A stretch of DNA of 64,000 nucleotides from Chloroflexi bacterium UBA4730 (lineage in GTDB: Bacteria > Chloroflexota > Limnocylindria > P2-11E). Numbering within the stretch: the stretch's first letter is position 1; each line of letters begins with the position of its first letter. The position numbers and the translations under genes are program-made. Location: positions 10,606 through 74,605 of the forward strand of contig DHJC01000092.1 in NCBI GenBank assembly GCA_002404155.1, in the 5' to 3' direction. The notes below the pieces were generated by a model. It was not told the DNA's origin and did not search any database. It worked only from the letters and a program-made list of their open reading frames with translations. Shown here piece after piece: positions 33,605-41,772 of this stretch.

Positions 33605-34818
33605 GCGAGCTTCTCCCCGACCCGGTCCCCGCTGAGCGCGTCGAGGAACGCGGTGATCTCGCGCGTCATTTCCGCCTCTTCCAGTAGGAACGAGTCGTGG
33701 CCGTAGTCGGCCTGGATGATGGCATGCCGGACGTCCCCCCCATTCGCGCGGAGGGCCGCTGCGATCTCCTCCGAGTCGCGCGGCGGGTACAGCCAGTCGG
33801 AGGAGAATGACAACAGCAGCGTGGCCGCGCGGACCCTCGCAAGGGCGCGCTCGAGCGACCCGCGGCCGTACGTTCGCGCGAGGTCGAAGTACGTGAGCGC
33901 GCGCGAGATGTACAGGTAGGCGTTGGCATCGAAGCGCGCAGCGAAGGCCTCGGCCTGGTACCGCAGGTAGGACTCGACCTCGAAGTCCGGAGCCGCAAGC
34001 TCGTACCGCGGCTCGTCGCCGCCACGCTGGAACCGCCGCCCGAACTTCTCGCGGAGCGCCTGGGCGGACAGGTAGGTGATGTGGCCGACCATCCGCGCGA
34101 CCTTGATCCCGGCGGTGGGCGACCGACCGGTGCCGTAATACGCGCCGCCCTGCCAGTCGGGATCGCTGGTGATGGCGTTGCGCGCGATCGCGTTCCACGC
34201 GACGCCCTGGGTCCCGAGGCGCGCGGTGCTCGCGATCGGCACGATCGCGCGGACGGCGTCGGGATACGCGATGGCCCACTCCAGGGCCTGCTGCCCCCCG
34301 AGGGACCCGCCACTGACGGCGAGCAGCGTTTCGATCCCGAGCTGGTGCAGGAACGCGCGTTGGGCCCGGACCATGTCGCCGACCGTGAGCACCGGGAACG
34401 CCGCCCCGTACGGCTTCCCCGTCGCCGGGTCGATCGAGCCCGGCCCGGTCGAGCCGCGGCAGGAGCCGATGAGGTTGGTGCACACGACGAAATAGCGATC
34501 GGTGTCGAATGCTTTGCCCGGCCCGATCATTCCGTCCCACCAGCCGAGGCCGCTCCTCCCGCGCTCGGCCGCACCGACGCCGTCCACGGTCGTCGGGGCG
34601 GTCGGGTCGTCGCTCCAGCCGGCCGCATGGGCGTCGCCCGAGAGCGCGTGGCAGACGAGGATCACGTTGTCCTTCGCCGGCACCTGGGTGCCATACGTCT
34701 CGTACGCGATCCGCACCGGCGCAAGCGTCGTCCCCGAGTCGAGCCGGAGCGGCTCCGCCAGGTCGAGGGATTGGGTGCGAACGGTGCCGACCGAGCCGTG
34801 CACCGGAGCTGTCTCCAC
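33601..34818 (-). CDS. metX: homoserine O-acetyltransferase
   Basis: 405 residues, alpha/beta-hydrolase fold. Nucleophile Ser in GGSLGGQQALEWA, substrate loop NLIGSCRGSTGPGS, and the C-terminal Asp/His of the triad in SSDWLYPP and YGHDSFL. It acetylates homoserine for metY directly downstream, giving direct sulfhydrylation to homocysteine. I see no SAM riboswitch upstream: only nine bases separate it from the TerC-like gene. Confidence 0.93.
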   Translation of the reverse strand: METAPVHGSVGTVRTQSLDLAEPLRLDSGTTLAPVRIAYETYGTQVPAKDNVILVCHALSGDAHAAGWSDDPTAPTTVDGVGAAERGRSGLGWWDGMIGPGKAFDTDRYFVVCTNLIGSCRGSTGPGSIDPATGKPYGAAFPVLTVGDMVRAQRAFLHQLGIETLLAVSGGSLGGQQALEWAIAYPDAVRAIVPIASTARLGTQGVAWNAIARNAITSDPDWQGGAYYGTGRSPTAGIKVARMVGHITYLSAQALREKFGRRFQRGGDEPRYELAAPDFEVESYLRYQAEAFAARFDANAYLYISRALTYFDLARTYGRGSLERALARVRAATLLLSFSSDWLYPPRDSEEIAAALRANGGDVRHAIIQADYGHDSFLLEEAEMTREITAFLDALSGDRVGEKLA

Positions 34819-34827
34819 GCGAAGACG

Positions 34828-35478
34828 CTACGCCGGGCCGCGGCGCAACGCGCGGGATCCAACGATGACGCCAAGGATGGCGAGCGCCGCGGCGGCGCTG
34901 ATCGCCCAGTGGTCGGCGATATGCGGGTCGAGCGCGGGATCGCCGAGGATCATGTCGGCGCTGGTCCAGATGAGCGCGAGCGCACCGAGCCAGATGCACC
35001 GGGGCGCACGGTCGAGGACGGCCGCGATGACGCCGCTGCCCAACAGGACGACCGGGATCGACAACCCGAGCCCGAACACGAGCAGCGGCAGGTCGCCGTG
35101 GGCCGCGCCGCCTACGCCGAGCACGTTCTCGACGCTCATCGCGGCGTCCGCAACGAGGATGGTCATGACCGCCTCGCGCAGCGTGCCCGCCGGCTGCACG
35201 CTCGTGCCGTCGTGCGCCGCGTTCGGGCGGACGAGCCGGTACGCGATGACCGCGAGCACGATCCCGCCGGCAAGCTGCAGGTACGGGATCGCGAGCAAGA
35301 ACGTCACGATCGCGGCGGCGACGATCCGTAGCACGACGGCCAGCCCGCCGCCCAGGAGGATGGCACGGCGGCGCTGCGCATCCGGCAGCCGGCGCGCGGC
35401 CATGCCGATGAGGAGGGCGTTGTCGCCGGAGAGCGCCAGATCGATGAGGACGATGGCGATGATCGCGGAGAGATCCAT
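34828..35478 (-). CDS. TerC/YjbE-family membrane protein
   Basis: 216 residues with about seven hydrophobic segments. The conserved acidic motif LIDLALSGDNALLIG in helix 1 and its mirrored copy VADAAMSVENVLGVGG are the hallmark of TerC proteins, implicated in manganese export or metallation of exported enzymes. TGATG overlap with the LysR gene. Its link to the downstream met genes is positional only. Confidence 0.88.
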   Translation of the reverse strand: MDLSAIIAIVLIDLALSGDNALLIGMAARRLPDAQRRRAILLGGGLAVVLRIVAAAIVTFLLAIPYLQLAGGIVLAVIAYRLVRPNAAHDGTSVQPAGTLREAVMTILVADAAMSVENVLGVGGAAHGDLPLLVFGLGLSIPVVLLGSGVIAAVLDRAPRCIWLGALALIWTSADMILGDPALDPHIADHWAISAAAALAILGVIVGSRALRRGPA

Positions 35479-36353
35479 CAGCCCATCAACCGTAGCAAGG
35501 CGGTCGCCGCGGCCGAGAGCTCGGCGCCCTGCCGGGTGAGCGCGTGGATCGCTCGCTTCGGCGGCGGATGTCCCTCCACACGCAGCTGCACGAGATCGCC
35601 GTGCCCGAGCTCGGCCCGGATCGCCATCTCCGGCAGCAGCGCCGCGCCGAGCCCGGACAGCACCACGCGCTTGCAGGCTTCGGTGTTGTCGAGCTCCATG
35701 AGGATCCGCGGCGCCGTATCGCCCCCGGCGAAGAACGCGAGCGTGATCGAGTGGAGATAGGCCGCGGGGTCGCGCACGACGAGGCCGGACTGCGCGAGCT
35801 CGTCCATCTTCACCGCGCTCCGCCGCGCCAAGCGATGCGATGGCGCGACCACGACCGGCACGGCTTCGGTGAACAGCACGCGCGACGCGAGATCCGGCAG
35901 CAGGACGAGCTGGCTGACAAGCGCGAGCTCCACCTCCTCGGCGCGGAGGAGGTCCGCGACGAACCGGGAGTGGCCGCTCCGCACGAGCGTCTCGACCTGG
36001 GGATGGCGCGAGGCGAAGCGCGCGAGAGCCCGCGGTGCGAGGTACAACGCGAGGTCCGAGGCGAGCCCGATGGCCAGGAGGCTGCCCCGAGCCTCGATGC
36101 CGGCCTTCGCCTCGGTCGCGCCGCGGCGTAACGAGTCCATCGCGGCGATGGCGCGGGGCAGGAAGCGCCGCCCCGCCGGCGTGAGCGCCACGCCGCGCCG
36201 TCCCCGCACCAGCAGCTGGGCCCCGAGCTCGCGCTCGAGGCCGTGCAGGCGGGCGGTGCAGGTCGGCTGGGTCAGGCCGAGGGCGTCGGCGGCGCGACTG
36301 ATCGATCCACGGCGGTTCGCCTCGACGAAGGCCTCGACCTGGCCCAGCTCCAT
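35478..36353 (-). CDS. LysR-family regulator divergent from the TCA operon
   Basis: 291 residues: N-terminal winged helix (VEAFVEANRRGSISRAADALGLTQPTCTARLHGLERELGAQLL) and a LysR substrate-binding domain. Divergent from the aconitase operon with an 79-bp gap that holds an ATAG-N7-CTAT palindrome. LysR proteins typically repress their own gene and activate the divergent one in response to a metabolite; citrate or a TCA intermediate is a reasonable guess. Upstream member of the minus-strand unit with the TerC-like and met genes. Confidence 0.88.
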   Translation of the reverse strand: MELGQVEAFVEANRRGSISRAADALGLTQPTCTARLHGLERELGAQLLVRGRRGVALTPAGRRFLPRAIAAMDSLRRGATEAKAGIEARGSLLAIGLASDLALYLAPRALARFASRHPQVETLVRSGHSRFVADLLRAEEVELALVSQLVLLPDLASRVLFTEAVPVVVAPSHRLARRSAVKMDELAQSGLVVRDPAAYLHSITLAFFAGGDTAPRILMELDNTEACKRVVLSGLGAALLPEMAIRAELGHGDLVQLRVEGHPPPKRAIHALTRQGAELSAAATALLRLMG

Positions 36354-36362
36354 CGCTCAGAT

Positions 36363-36377
36363 ATAGAGAATTCCTAT
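36363..36377. promoter_or_regulatory. LysR-type box ATAG-N7-CTAT
   Basis: ATAGAGAATTCCTAT is a 15-bp interrupted palindrome containing the T-N11-A core of LysR sites (T36364, A36376), starting 10 bases upstream of the lysR start. An overlapping CTAT-GGTG-ATAG half-site pair (36374-36385) extends toward the aconitase gene. The same ATAG-N7-CTAT form occurs at the second LysR gene beside sdh. Confidence 0.6.
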
Positions 36378-36432
36378 GGTGATAGCAAGTCCATCGGACT
36401 AGCCTATGTGGCAGTTACGGGCCTACGATGCC

Positions 36433-38538
36433 ATGAGCGAGCAGGGTTCAACGGGGAGGCGTCTTGTGGCCGGGCTGAACCTGACCCAGAAGATCATCCA
36501 GAGCCATCTGACCGCCGGTGAGCTGAAGGTCGGCACCGAGGTTTCACTTCGCATCGACCAGGGCCTCCTCCAGGACACCACCGGGACGATGGGCTTCCTC
36601 CAGCTCGAGGAGCTCGGGGTCGATCGCATCAAGATCCCGTTCGCGATCGTCTACGTCGATCACAACATCCTGGCGATCGACTTCAGGAACCCCGACGACC
36701 ACATGTTCCTGCGCTCCTTCGCGCAGAAGCACGGGATCCACTTCTCCCGGCCGGGCACGGGCATCTGTCACTACCTGCACATGGAGCGCTTCGCGAAGCC
36801 GGGCCAGATCCTCCTCGGTGCCGACAGCCACACCGTCATGGCCGGCTCGGTCTCGATGATCGCGATCGGGGCCGGCGGCCTCGACGTCGCGGTCGCGCTG
36901 GCCGGACACGGCTTCACCATGGCGATGCCGAAGGTCGTCGAGGTCCGCCTGGAGAACAAGCTCGGGCCATGGATCCAGGCGAAGGACATCATCCTCGAGC
37001 TCCTCCGGCGCCGCGACGTGAAGGGCGGCGTCGGCCGGATCTTCGAGTTCACCGGCCCCGGCGTCGAGACGCTGTCGGTCCCCGAGCGCGGGACGATCTG
37101 CAACATGATCGCCGAGCTCGGCGCGACCACGGGCATCTTCCCGAGCGACCGCCGGACGAAGGAATGGCTCATCGAGCAGCAGCGCCCGGGTGACTTCGTC
37201 GAGCTCGCGGCCGATCCGGGCGCGACGTACGAAGAGCGCGAGGTCATCGACCTCGCGACGCTCGAGCCGCTCATCGCCAAGCCGTCGAGTCCCGGCAATG
37301 TCGTGCCGGTCCGGGAGGTCGCGGGCACGAAGGTGCAGCAGGTCTGCGTCGGCTCGAGCGTGAACTCGGGCTACTCGGACCTCGCGATCGTCGCCGCCGT
37401 CATGAAGGGCAAGACCGTGCACCCCGAGGTCTTCATGACCGTGACCCCAGGCTCGAAGCAGATCCTCGACGCGCTCGCCGACGGCGGCGCGTACCAGGCG
37501 ATGCTCGCGTCCGGCGCGCGCATGCTGGAACCGGCGTGCGGCCCGTGCGTCGGCATGGGCCAGGCGCCGCCCACCGGCAGCGTCTCGGTCCGCACCTTCA
37601 ACCGCAACTTCCCCGGCCGCAGCGGCACGGACAACGACCAAGTGTACCTGTGCAGCCCGACGACCGCGGCGGCGACCGCGCTGCGCGGCGTCATCACCGA
37701 CCCGCGCGATCTGGGCGAGGAGCCGACGTTCACGATCCCGGCGATGGACCCCGGCATCGACGATTCGAACATCCTCGTCCCGCCGCCGACCGACGAGGCC
37801 GCGAAGATCCACGTCATCAAGGGGCCCAACATCCAGCCGCCGCCGCGCCAGACGGCGTTGCAGAACATGCTGCACGGCGAGGTCATCATCAAGCTCGGTG
37901 ACAACGTTTCCACCGGGGACCTCTCGCCGGACGGCGCGGTGGTCATGGCGCTCCGGTCGAACGTGAACGCGATCGCCGAGTTCACGTTCAAGCGCTTCGA
38001 CCCGAAGTTCCCGCAGCGCGCGCGCGAGAAGGGCGGCGGGTTCATCGTCGCCGGCCAGAACTACGGCCAGGGCTCGAGCCGCGAGCACGCGGCCCTCGCG
38101 CCGAAGGCCCTTGGCATCCACGCGGTGATCGCGCAGTCCTTCGCCCGGATCCACCGGCGGAACCTCATCTCGCAGGGGATCCCGCCGCTCGTGTTCAAGA
38201 ACGAGAGTGATCTCGCGAAGATCGAGCAGGGCGACGTCCTGACGATCGATGGCTTGCGCGACGCGCTCGGGTCCAACACGGAGAACGAGATCGTCACCGC
38301 GCGCACGAACAACGGCGTCGAGATCCCGCTCAGCGCGAGCTACCTCCCGAGCGAGGCGCGCACGCTCCTCGCCGGTGGGCTGCTCGCGGAGCTCCGCCGC
38401 GGCGGCGAGGGCCTGTCGGCCGGCGTCGTCGTGAGCGGCGCCGCGGACCAGGGCTCGCCGCAGGAGAGCCAGAACCGATCGATCGCCGGCGACGACGCGG
38501 TGAAGACGGCGAAGGAAGCGGCGAAAACACCACGATGA
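36433..38538 (+). CDS. acn: aconitate hydratase
   Basis: About 701 residues. Cluster cysteines are in VCVGSSVNSGYSD and EPACGPCVGMGQ (two cysteines), with GADSHTVMAGS and the C-terminal swivel-domain GQNYGQGSSREHAALAP. It interconverts citrate and isocitrate in the TCA cycle. ATG 36433 (MSEQGSTGRR) is preferred to ATG 36406. Its length is nearer to the single-chain bacterial/mitochondrial type than to the 890-residue AcnA. Stop overlaps the isocitrate dehydrogenase start (ATGA). Confidence 0.92.
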   Translation: MSEQGSTGRRLVAGLNLTQKIIQSHLTAGELKVGTEVSLRIDQGLLQDTTGTMGFLQLEELGVDRIKIPFAIVYVDHNILAIDFRNPDDHMFLRSFAQKHGIHFSRPGTGICHYLHMERFAKPGQILLGADSHTVMAGSVSMIAIGAGGLDVAVALAGHGFTMAMPKVVEVRLENKLGPWIQAKDIILELLRRRDVKGGVGRIFEFTGPGVETLSVPERGTICNMIAELGATTGIFPSDRRTKEWLIEQQRPGDFVELAADPGATYEEREVIDLATLEPLIAKPSSPGNVVPVREVAGTKVQQVCVGSSVNSGYSDLAIVAAVMKGKTVHPEVFMTVTPGSKQILDALADGGAYQAMLASGARMLEPACGPCVGMGQAPPTGSVSVRTFNRNFPGRSGTDNDQVYLCSPTTAAATALRGVITDPRDLGEEPTFTIPAMDPGIDDSNILVPPPTDEAAKIHVIKGPNIQPPPRQTALQNMLHGEVIIKLGDNVSTGDLSPDGAVVMALRSNVNAIAEFTFKRFDPKFPQRAREKGGGFIVAGQNYGQGSSREHAALAPKALGIHAVIAQSFARIHRRNLISQGIPPLVFKNESDLAKIEQGDVLTIDGLRDALGSNTENEIVTARTNNGVEIPLSASYLPSEARTLLAGGLLAELRRGGEGLSAGVVVSGAADQGSPQESQNRSIAGDDAVKTAKEAAKTPR

Positions 38539-39629
38539 GCCACCGGATCACCCTGATCCCCGGCGACGGCACGGGCCCGGAGATCGTCGCGGCGACCTGT
38601 CGGGCCATCGAGGCGACCGGCGTCGAGATCGAGTGGGACCGCCGGGAGATCGGCCTGCCCGCGATCGCGAGGTACGGCACACCGTTCCCGCCGGAGGCGA
38701 TCGAGTCCATTCGAACGAACAAGGTGGGCCTGAAGGGCCCGCTCACGACCGAGCTCGGGAAGGGGTTCCGCTCGGTGAACGTCGCGCTCCGCAGGGAGTT
38801 CGACCTCTACGCGAATCTGCGTCCGGCGAAGACGTATCCGGGCGTGCGCGCGCCGATGGGCAACGTCGACCTCGTCGTGGTCCGCGAGAACATCGAGGAC
38901 CTGTACGCCGGCATCGAATTCGATCTCGGGACCCCCGAGCTCGCGACGGTGCGCGCCGTCATCGAACAAGCCGGCAACACGAAGATCCGCGAGGACGCCG
39001 CCATCTCGATCAAGACCATCTCCGAGATGGGCAGCCGCCGGATCGTGAAGTTCGCGTTCGAGTACGCGAGGGCGAACGGCCGGAAGAAGGTCACCGCGGT
39101 CCACAAGGCGAACGTCATGAAGTTCACCGACGGCCTGTTCCTCCGGGTGGCCGGCGAGGTCGCGCGGGACTATCCGGACATCGAATTCGAGGACCGGATC
39201 GTCGACAACATGTGCATGCAGCTCGTGCAGAAGCCCGAGCTGTACGACGTGCTCGTGCTGCCGAACCTGTACGGGGACATCGTGAGCGACCTCGTCGCCG
39301 GGCTCGTCGGCGGGCTCGGCGTTGCGCCGGGCGCGAACATCGGCGCGAACGGCGTGGCCGTGTTCGAGGCCATCCACGGCTCCGCCCCGAAGTACGCGGG
39401 GCAGAACAAGGTGAACCCGATGGCCCTGATGCTCGCGGGCACGCTCATGCTCCGGCACATCGGCGAGCGCGCGGCCGGGGACCGGCTCGAGCGCGCGATC
39501 GCCGCGGTCGTGGCCGTCGGCAAGGACGTCACCTACGACCTCAAGCCGAATCGGGACGACCCGACGGCCGTCGGCACGAGGGAGTTCGCCGACGCCGTGA
39601 TCACGCAGCTGGCGGCGGTCCATGCCTGA
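38535..39629 (+). CDS. icd: isocitrate dehydrogenase (NAD-type, IDH/IMDH family)
   Basis: 364 residues: GDGTGPEI at the start, RENIEDLYAGIEF, KANVMKFTDGLF, NLYGDIVSDLVAGLVGGLG and AIHGSAPKYAGQNKVNPMALML. The short length and sequence fit the NAD-dependent IDH / isopropylmalate dehydrogenase-like group; the context (acn before, mdh after) argues for isocitrate. It would produce 2-oxoglutarate. Coenzyme preference is inferred. Confidence 0.9.
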   Translation: MSHRITLIPGDGTGPEIVAATCRAIEATGVEIEWDRREIGLPAIARYGTPFPPEAIESIRTNKVGLKGPLTTELGKGFRSVNVALRREFDLYANLRPAKTYPGVRAPMGNVDLVVVRENIEDLYAGIEFDLGTPELATVRAVIEQAGNTKIREDAAISIKTISEMGSRRIVKFAFEYARANGRKKVTAVHKANVMKFTDGLFLRVAGEVARDYPDIEFEDRIVDNMCMQLVQKPELYDVLVLPNLYGDIVSDLVAGLVGGLGVAPGANIGANGVAVFEAIHGSAPKYAGQNKVNPMALMLAGTLMLRHIGERAAGDRLERAIAAVVAVGKDVTYDLKPNRDDPTAVGTREFADAVITQLAAVHA

Positions 39630-40050
39630 GCAGGACGCCAACAACCCGGAGCGGTTCCGCTACAGCACGGGGACGAAGTACGAGTTCCAGTTCGGCTACT
39701 CGCGCGCGATCCGTCACGGCAACGTGATCCGCGTTGCCGGGACGGCGGGACGTGACGACGACGGCAACCCGCTGCCGGGTGGCATCACCGATCAGACGAA
39801 GCGGGCGCTGGAGATCGTCAAGGCCGCGATCGAGGACCTCGGCGGCCGCCTCGAGGACACGATCATGACCCGCGTGTACGTCGCCGACGTCGCCGCCATC
39901 GAGAGCGTCGCGGTGATCCACGGCGACTTCTTCCGCGACATCCGCCCGGCCACGACCATCGTCCAGGTGAACTTCATCGACTCGCGGATCCTGGTCGAGA
40001 TCGAGGCCGAGGTCGTGTACGGCGGCGCGGATGCGAAGCAGCCCACATGA
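39622..40050 (+). CDS. RidA-family protein
   Basis: 142 residues with the YjgF/RidA core: VIRVAGTAGRDDDGNPLPGGITDQTKRALEIVKAAIEDLGG, VYVADVAAIE and the end ATTIVQVNFIDSRILVEIEA. RidA proteins deaminate reactive enamine/imine intermediates. The catalytic Arg105 of E. coli RidA is not clearly conserved (the segment reads PATTIVQV), so it may belong to another subgroup. Its start overlaps icd by 8 bases and its stop overlaps mdh (ATGA), so it is tied to the TCA genes. Confidence 0.82.
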   Translation: MPEQDANNPERFRYSTGTKYEFQFGYSRAIRHGNVIRVAGTAGRDDDGNPLPGGITDQTKRALEIVKAAIEDLGGRLEDTIMTRVYVADVAAIESVAVIHGDFFRDIRPATTIVQVNFIDSRILVEIEAEVVYGGADAKQPT

Positions 40051-41030
40051 GCCTGGTCCGCGTCGTCGTCACCGGCGCCACGGGCCAGGTGGCGTACGCC
40101 CTGCTCCCCCGCATCGCGGCCGGTGAGATGTTCGGCCCCGATACCGAGATCGACCTCCGGCTCTCGGACATTCCGCCGATGATCGAGAAGGCCACGGGCG
40201 TCGTCATGGAGCTCGAGGACGGCGCATACCCGCTCCTTGCGCGGGTGTCCGCGAGCAGCGATCGCGCCGAGAGCCACACGGGCGCCGACTGGGTCCTCCT
40301 GGTCGGGAGCGTGCCGCGCGGTCCGGGCATGGAGCGTGGCGACCTCATCCGGAAGAACGGCCCGATCTTCGTCGACGAGGGCAAGGCGATCGCCGAGCAC
40401 GCCTCGAAGAACGTGCATGTCGTGGTGATCGGCAACCCCTGCAACACCAACTGCCTCATCGCGCAGCATGCCGCCGGCGATACGGTCCCCGCCGACCGCT
40501 GGTCCGCGCTCACCCGCCTCGACCAGAACCGCGCGACGTCGCTGCTCGCGACGAAGGCGCACCTGCGCAGTAGAGACGTGAAGCACCTCGCGATCTGGGG
40601 CAACCACAGCGCGACGCTGTACCCCGACTTCACGAACGCGACGGTCGGCGGCACGCCCGCGGACCAGGTCGTCGCGCGGACCTGGCTCGAGACGGAGTTC
40701 ATCCCGGCGGTGCAGAAGCGTGGCGCGGCGGTCATCGTCGCACGCGGCGCGTCCAGCGCGTTCTCCGCGGCGCAGGCGATCGTCGACCACGTGAAGAGCC
40801 TCGTCACGAAGACGCCTGGCGACGACTGGTTCAGCGCGGCGGTCGTGTCCGACGGGAGCTACGGCGTCGCCCGCGGGATCGTCTCGTCCTTCCCGCTGCG
40901 CTCGAGGGGCGATGGCGGGTACGAGATCGTCCAGGGCGTGACGGTGGACGCCTTCGCGAAGTCGAAGATCGACGCCACGATCGCCGAGCTCGAGAAGGAG
41001 CGCGAGATCGTGAAGGACCTGCTGGGCTAG
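40047..41030 (+). CDS. mdh: malate dehydrogenase
   Basis: 327 residues: NAD site GATGQVAYALLP, VGSVPRGPGMERGDL, GNPCNTNCLIA, TRLDQNRATSLLATKA and the active-site WGNHSATLYPDF. These are marks of the cytosolic-type MDH (group with NADP-MDH). Oxidises malate to oxaloacetate. Last gene of acn-icd-ridA-mdh, all junctions overlapping. Convergent with the methyltransferase gene, only 2 bases apart. Confidence 0.93.
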   Translation: MSLVRVVVTGATGQVAYALLPRIAAGEMFGPDTEIDLRLSDIPPMIEKATGVVMELEDGAYPLLARVSASSDRAESHTGADWVLLVGSVPRGPGMERGDLIRKNGPIFVDEGKAIAEHASKNVHVVVIGNPCNTNCLIAQHAAGDTVPADRWSALTRLDQNRATSLLATKAHLRSRDVKHLAIWGNHSATLYPDFTNATVGGTPADQVVARTWLETEFIPAVQKRGAAVIVARGASSAFSAAQAIVDHVKSLVTKTPGDDWFSAAVVSDGSYGVARGIVSSFPLRSRGDGGYEIVQGVTVDAFAKSKIDATIAELEKEREIVKDLLG

Positions 41031-41032
41031 GC

Positions 41033-41140
41033 CTAGTAGCGGATCGCGGGCACGTCGGTGCCGCCCGGCGACCCACCGGCCCCGCCACAGGCGCCGGCGA
41101 GGAGCAGGGCCGCCAGGAGGCTCGCGAGCAGCTTCTTCAT
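41033..41140 (-). CDS. small lipoprotein nested in-frame in the methyltransferase ORF
   Basis: 35 residues, MKKLLASLLAALLLAGACGG..., with a classic signal peptide and lipobox LAGAC at residues 14-18. ATG 41140 has its own AAAGGGG Shine-Dalgarno. The frame is continuous with the methyltransferase upstream, with no stop between them, so independent initiation would give the lipoprotein and read-through a fused C-terminal tail. The mature part is only about 17 residues, Gly-rich. Confidence 0.55.
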   Translation of the reverse strand: MKKLLASLLAALLLAGACGGAGGSPGGTDVPAIRY

Positions 41141-41746
41141 GTCGATCCCCTTTGAGACTGTACGGATCGGGCGCGCCGGCCGATCTATGTCCCTGGCGTT
41201 CCCCGCCTCGACCCGTCCCTCCGGCATGGTCGACACGCAGGAATAGATCGCGTTCAGGAACCGGCTCGGCACGCGCCCGAGGAGCCGCGTCGCGCTGAAC
41301 CCCGCGCCCGGTGCGACCGCGAGCCACGTCGTGTAGCCGATCGGGTGCGGCACCCACAAGTTCCCGCGGTCGGCGTCGTACTCGACGAGCACGAACCTGC
41401 CACCGGGCCGCAGGTACGAGCGGACCAGCGCCACCACCGGCGCCTTGTCCTGCACGAAGTGCAGCGAGTTGGCCATGAGCACGCCGTCCATGCCGCTGAA
41501 TCCGAGCGGCCGGGTGAAATCCGCGGTCCGCTGGTCGAACCGGACGCCGGCGAACCGCGCGCGCATCGCCTTCGCCTGCGTTGCGAGCGCGCCGCGATCC
41601 GAATCGATGGAGTGGATCGTGCCGTCCACGCCCAACAGCTCCGCGAGGGCGAGGGTGAACGCTCCCGTGCCGGATCCGAGCTCGAGCCAGGTCTCGCCCG
41701 CGCCGACCGCGTCGCGGATCAGCCCGACGTGGTCGGCATGCTCCAC
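41033..41746 (-). CDS. class I SAM-dependent methyltransferase (C-terminal tail continues into lipoprotein)
   Basis: The 237-codon frame starts at GTG 41746 (MEHADHVGLIRDAVG). SAM site LELGSGTGAF near 21-30, acidic SIDSDRGAL and MANSLHF follow, and RSYLRPGGRFVLVEYD marks the strand typical of these enzymes. The domain ends near residue 175 (FLNAIYS). The remaining 60 residues have no counterpart in the family and run in frame into a lipoprotein, probably after loss of the original stop. Substrate unknown. Confidence 0.7.
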   Translation of the reverse strand: MEHADHVGLIRDAVGAGETWLELGSGTGAFTLALAELLGVDGTIHSIDSDRGALATQAKAMRARFAGVRFDQRTADFTRPLGFSGMDGVLMANSLHFVQDKAPVVALVRSYLRPGGRFVLVEYDADRGNLWVPHPIGYTTWLAVAPGAGFSATRLLGRVPSRFLNAIYSCVSTMPEGRVEAGNARDIDRPARPIRTVSKGIDMKKLLASLLAALLLAGACGGAGGSPGGTDVPAIRY

Positions 41747-41772
41747 TTAGGTGAGCACGCGCTTCGGGCTGG

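Noticed and set aside
34819..34827. SAM riboswitch or T-box expected upstream of metX
   Set aside because: Only nine bases separate metX from the preceding gene, which has no room for a riboswitch, and none is evident before the LysR gene at the head of the run.
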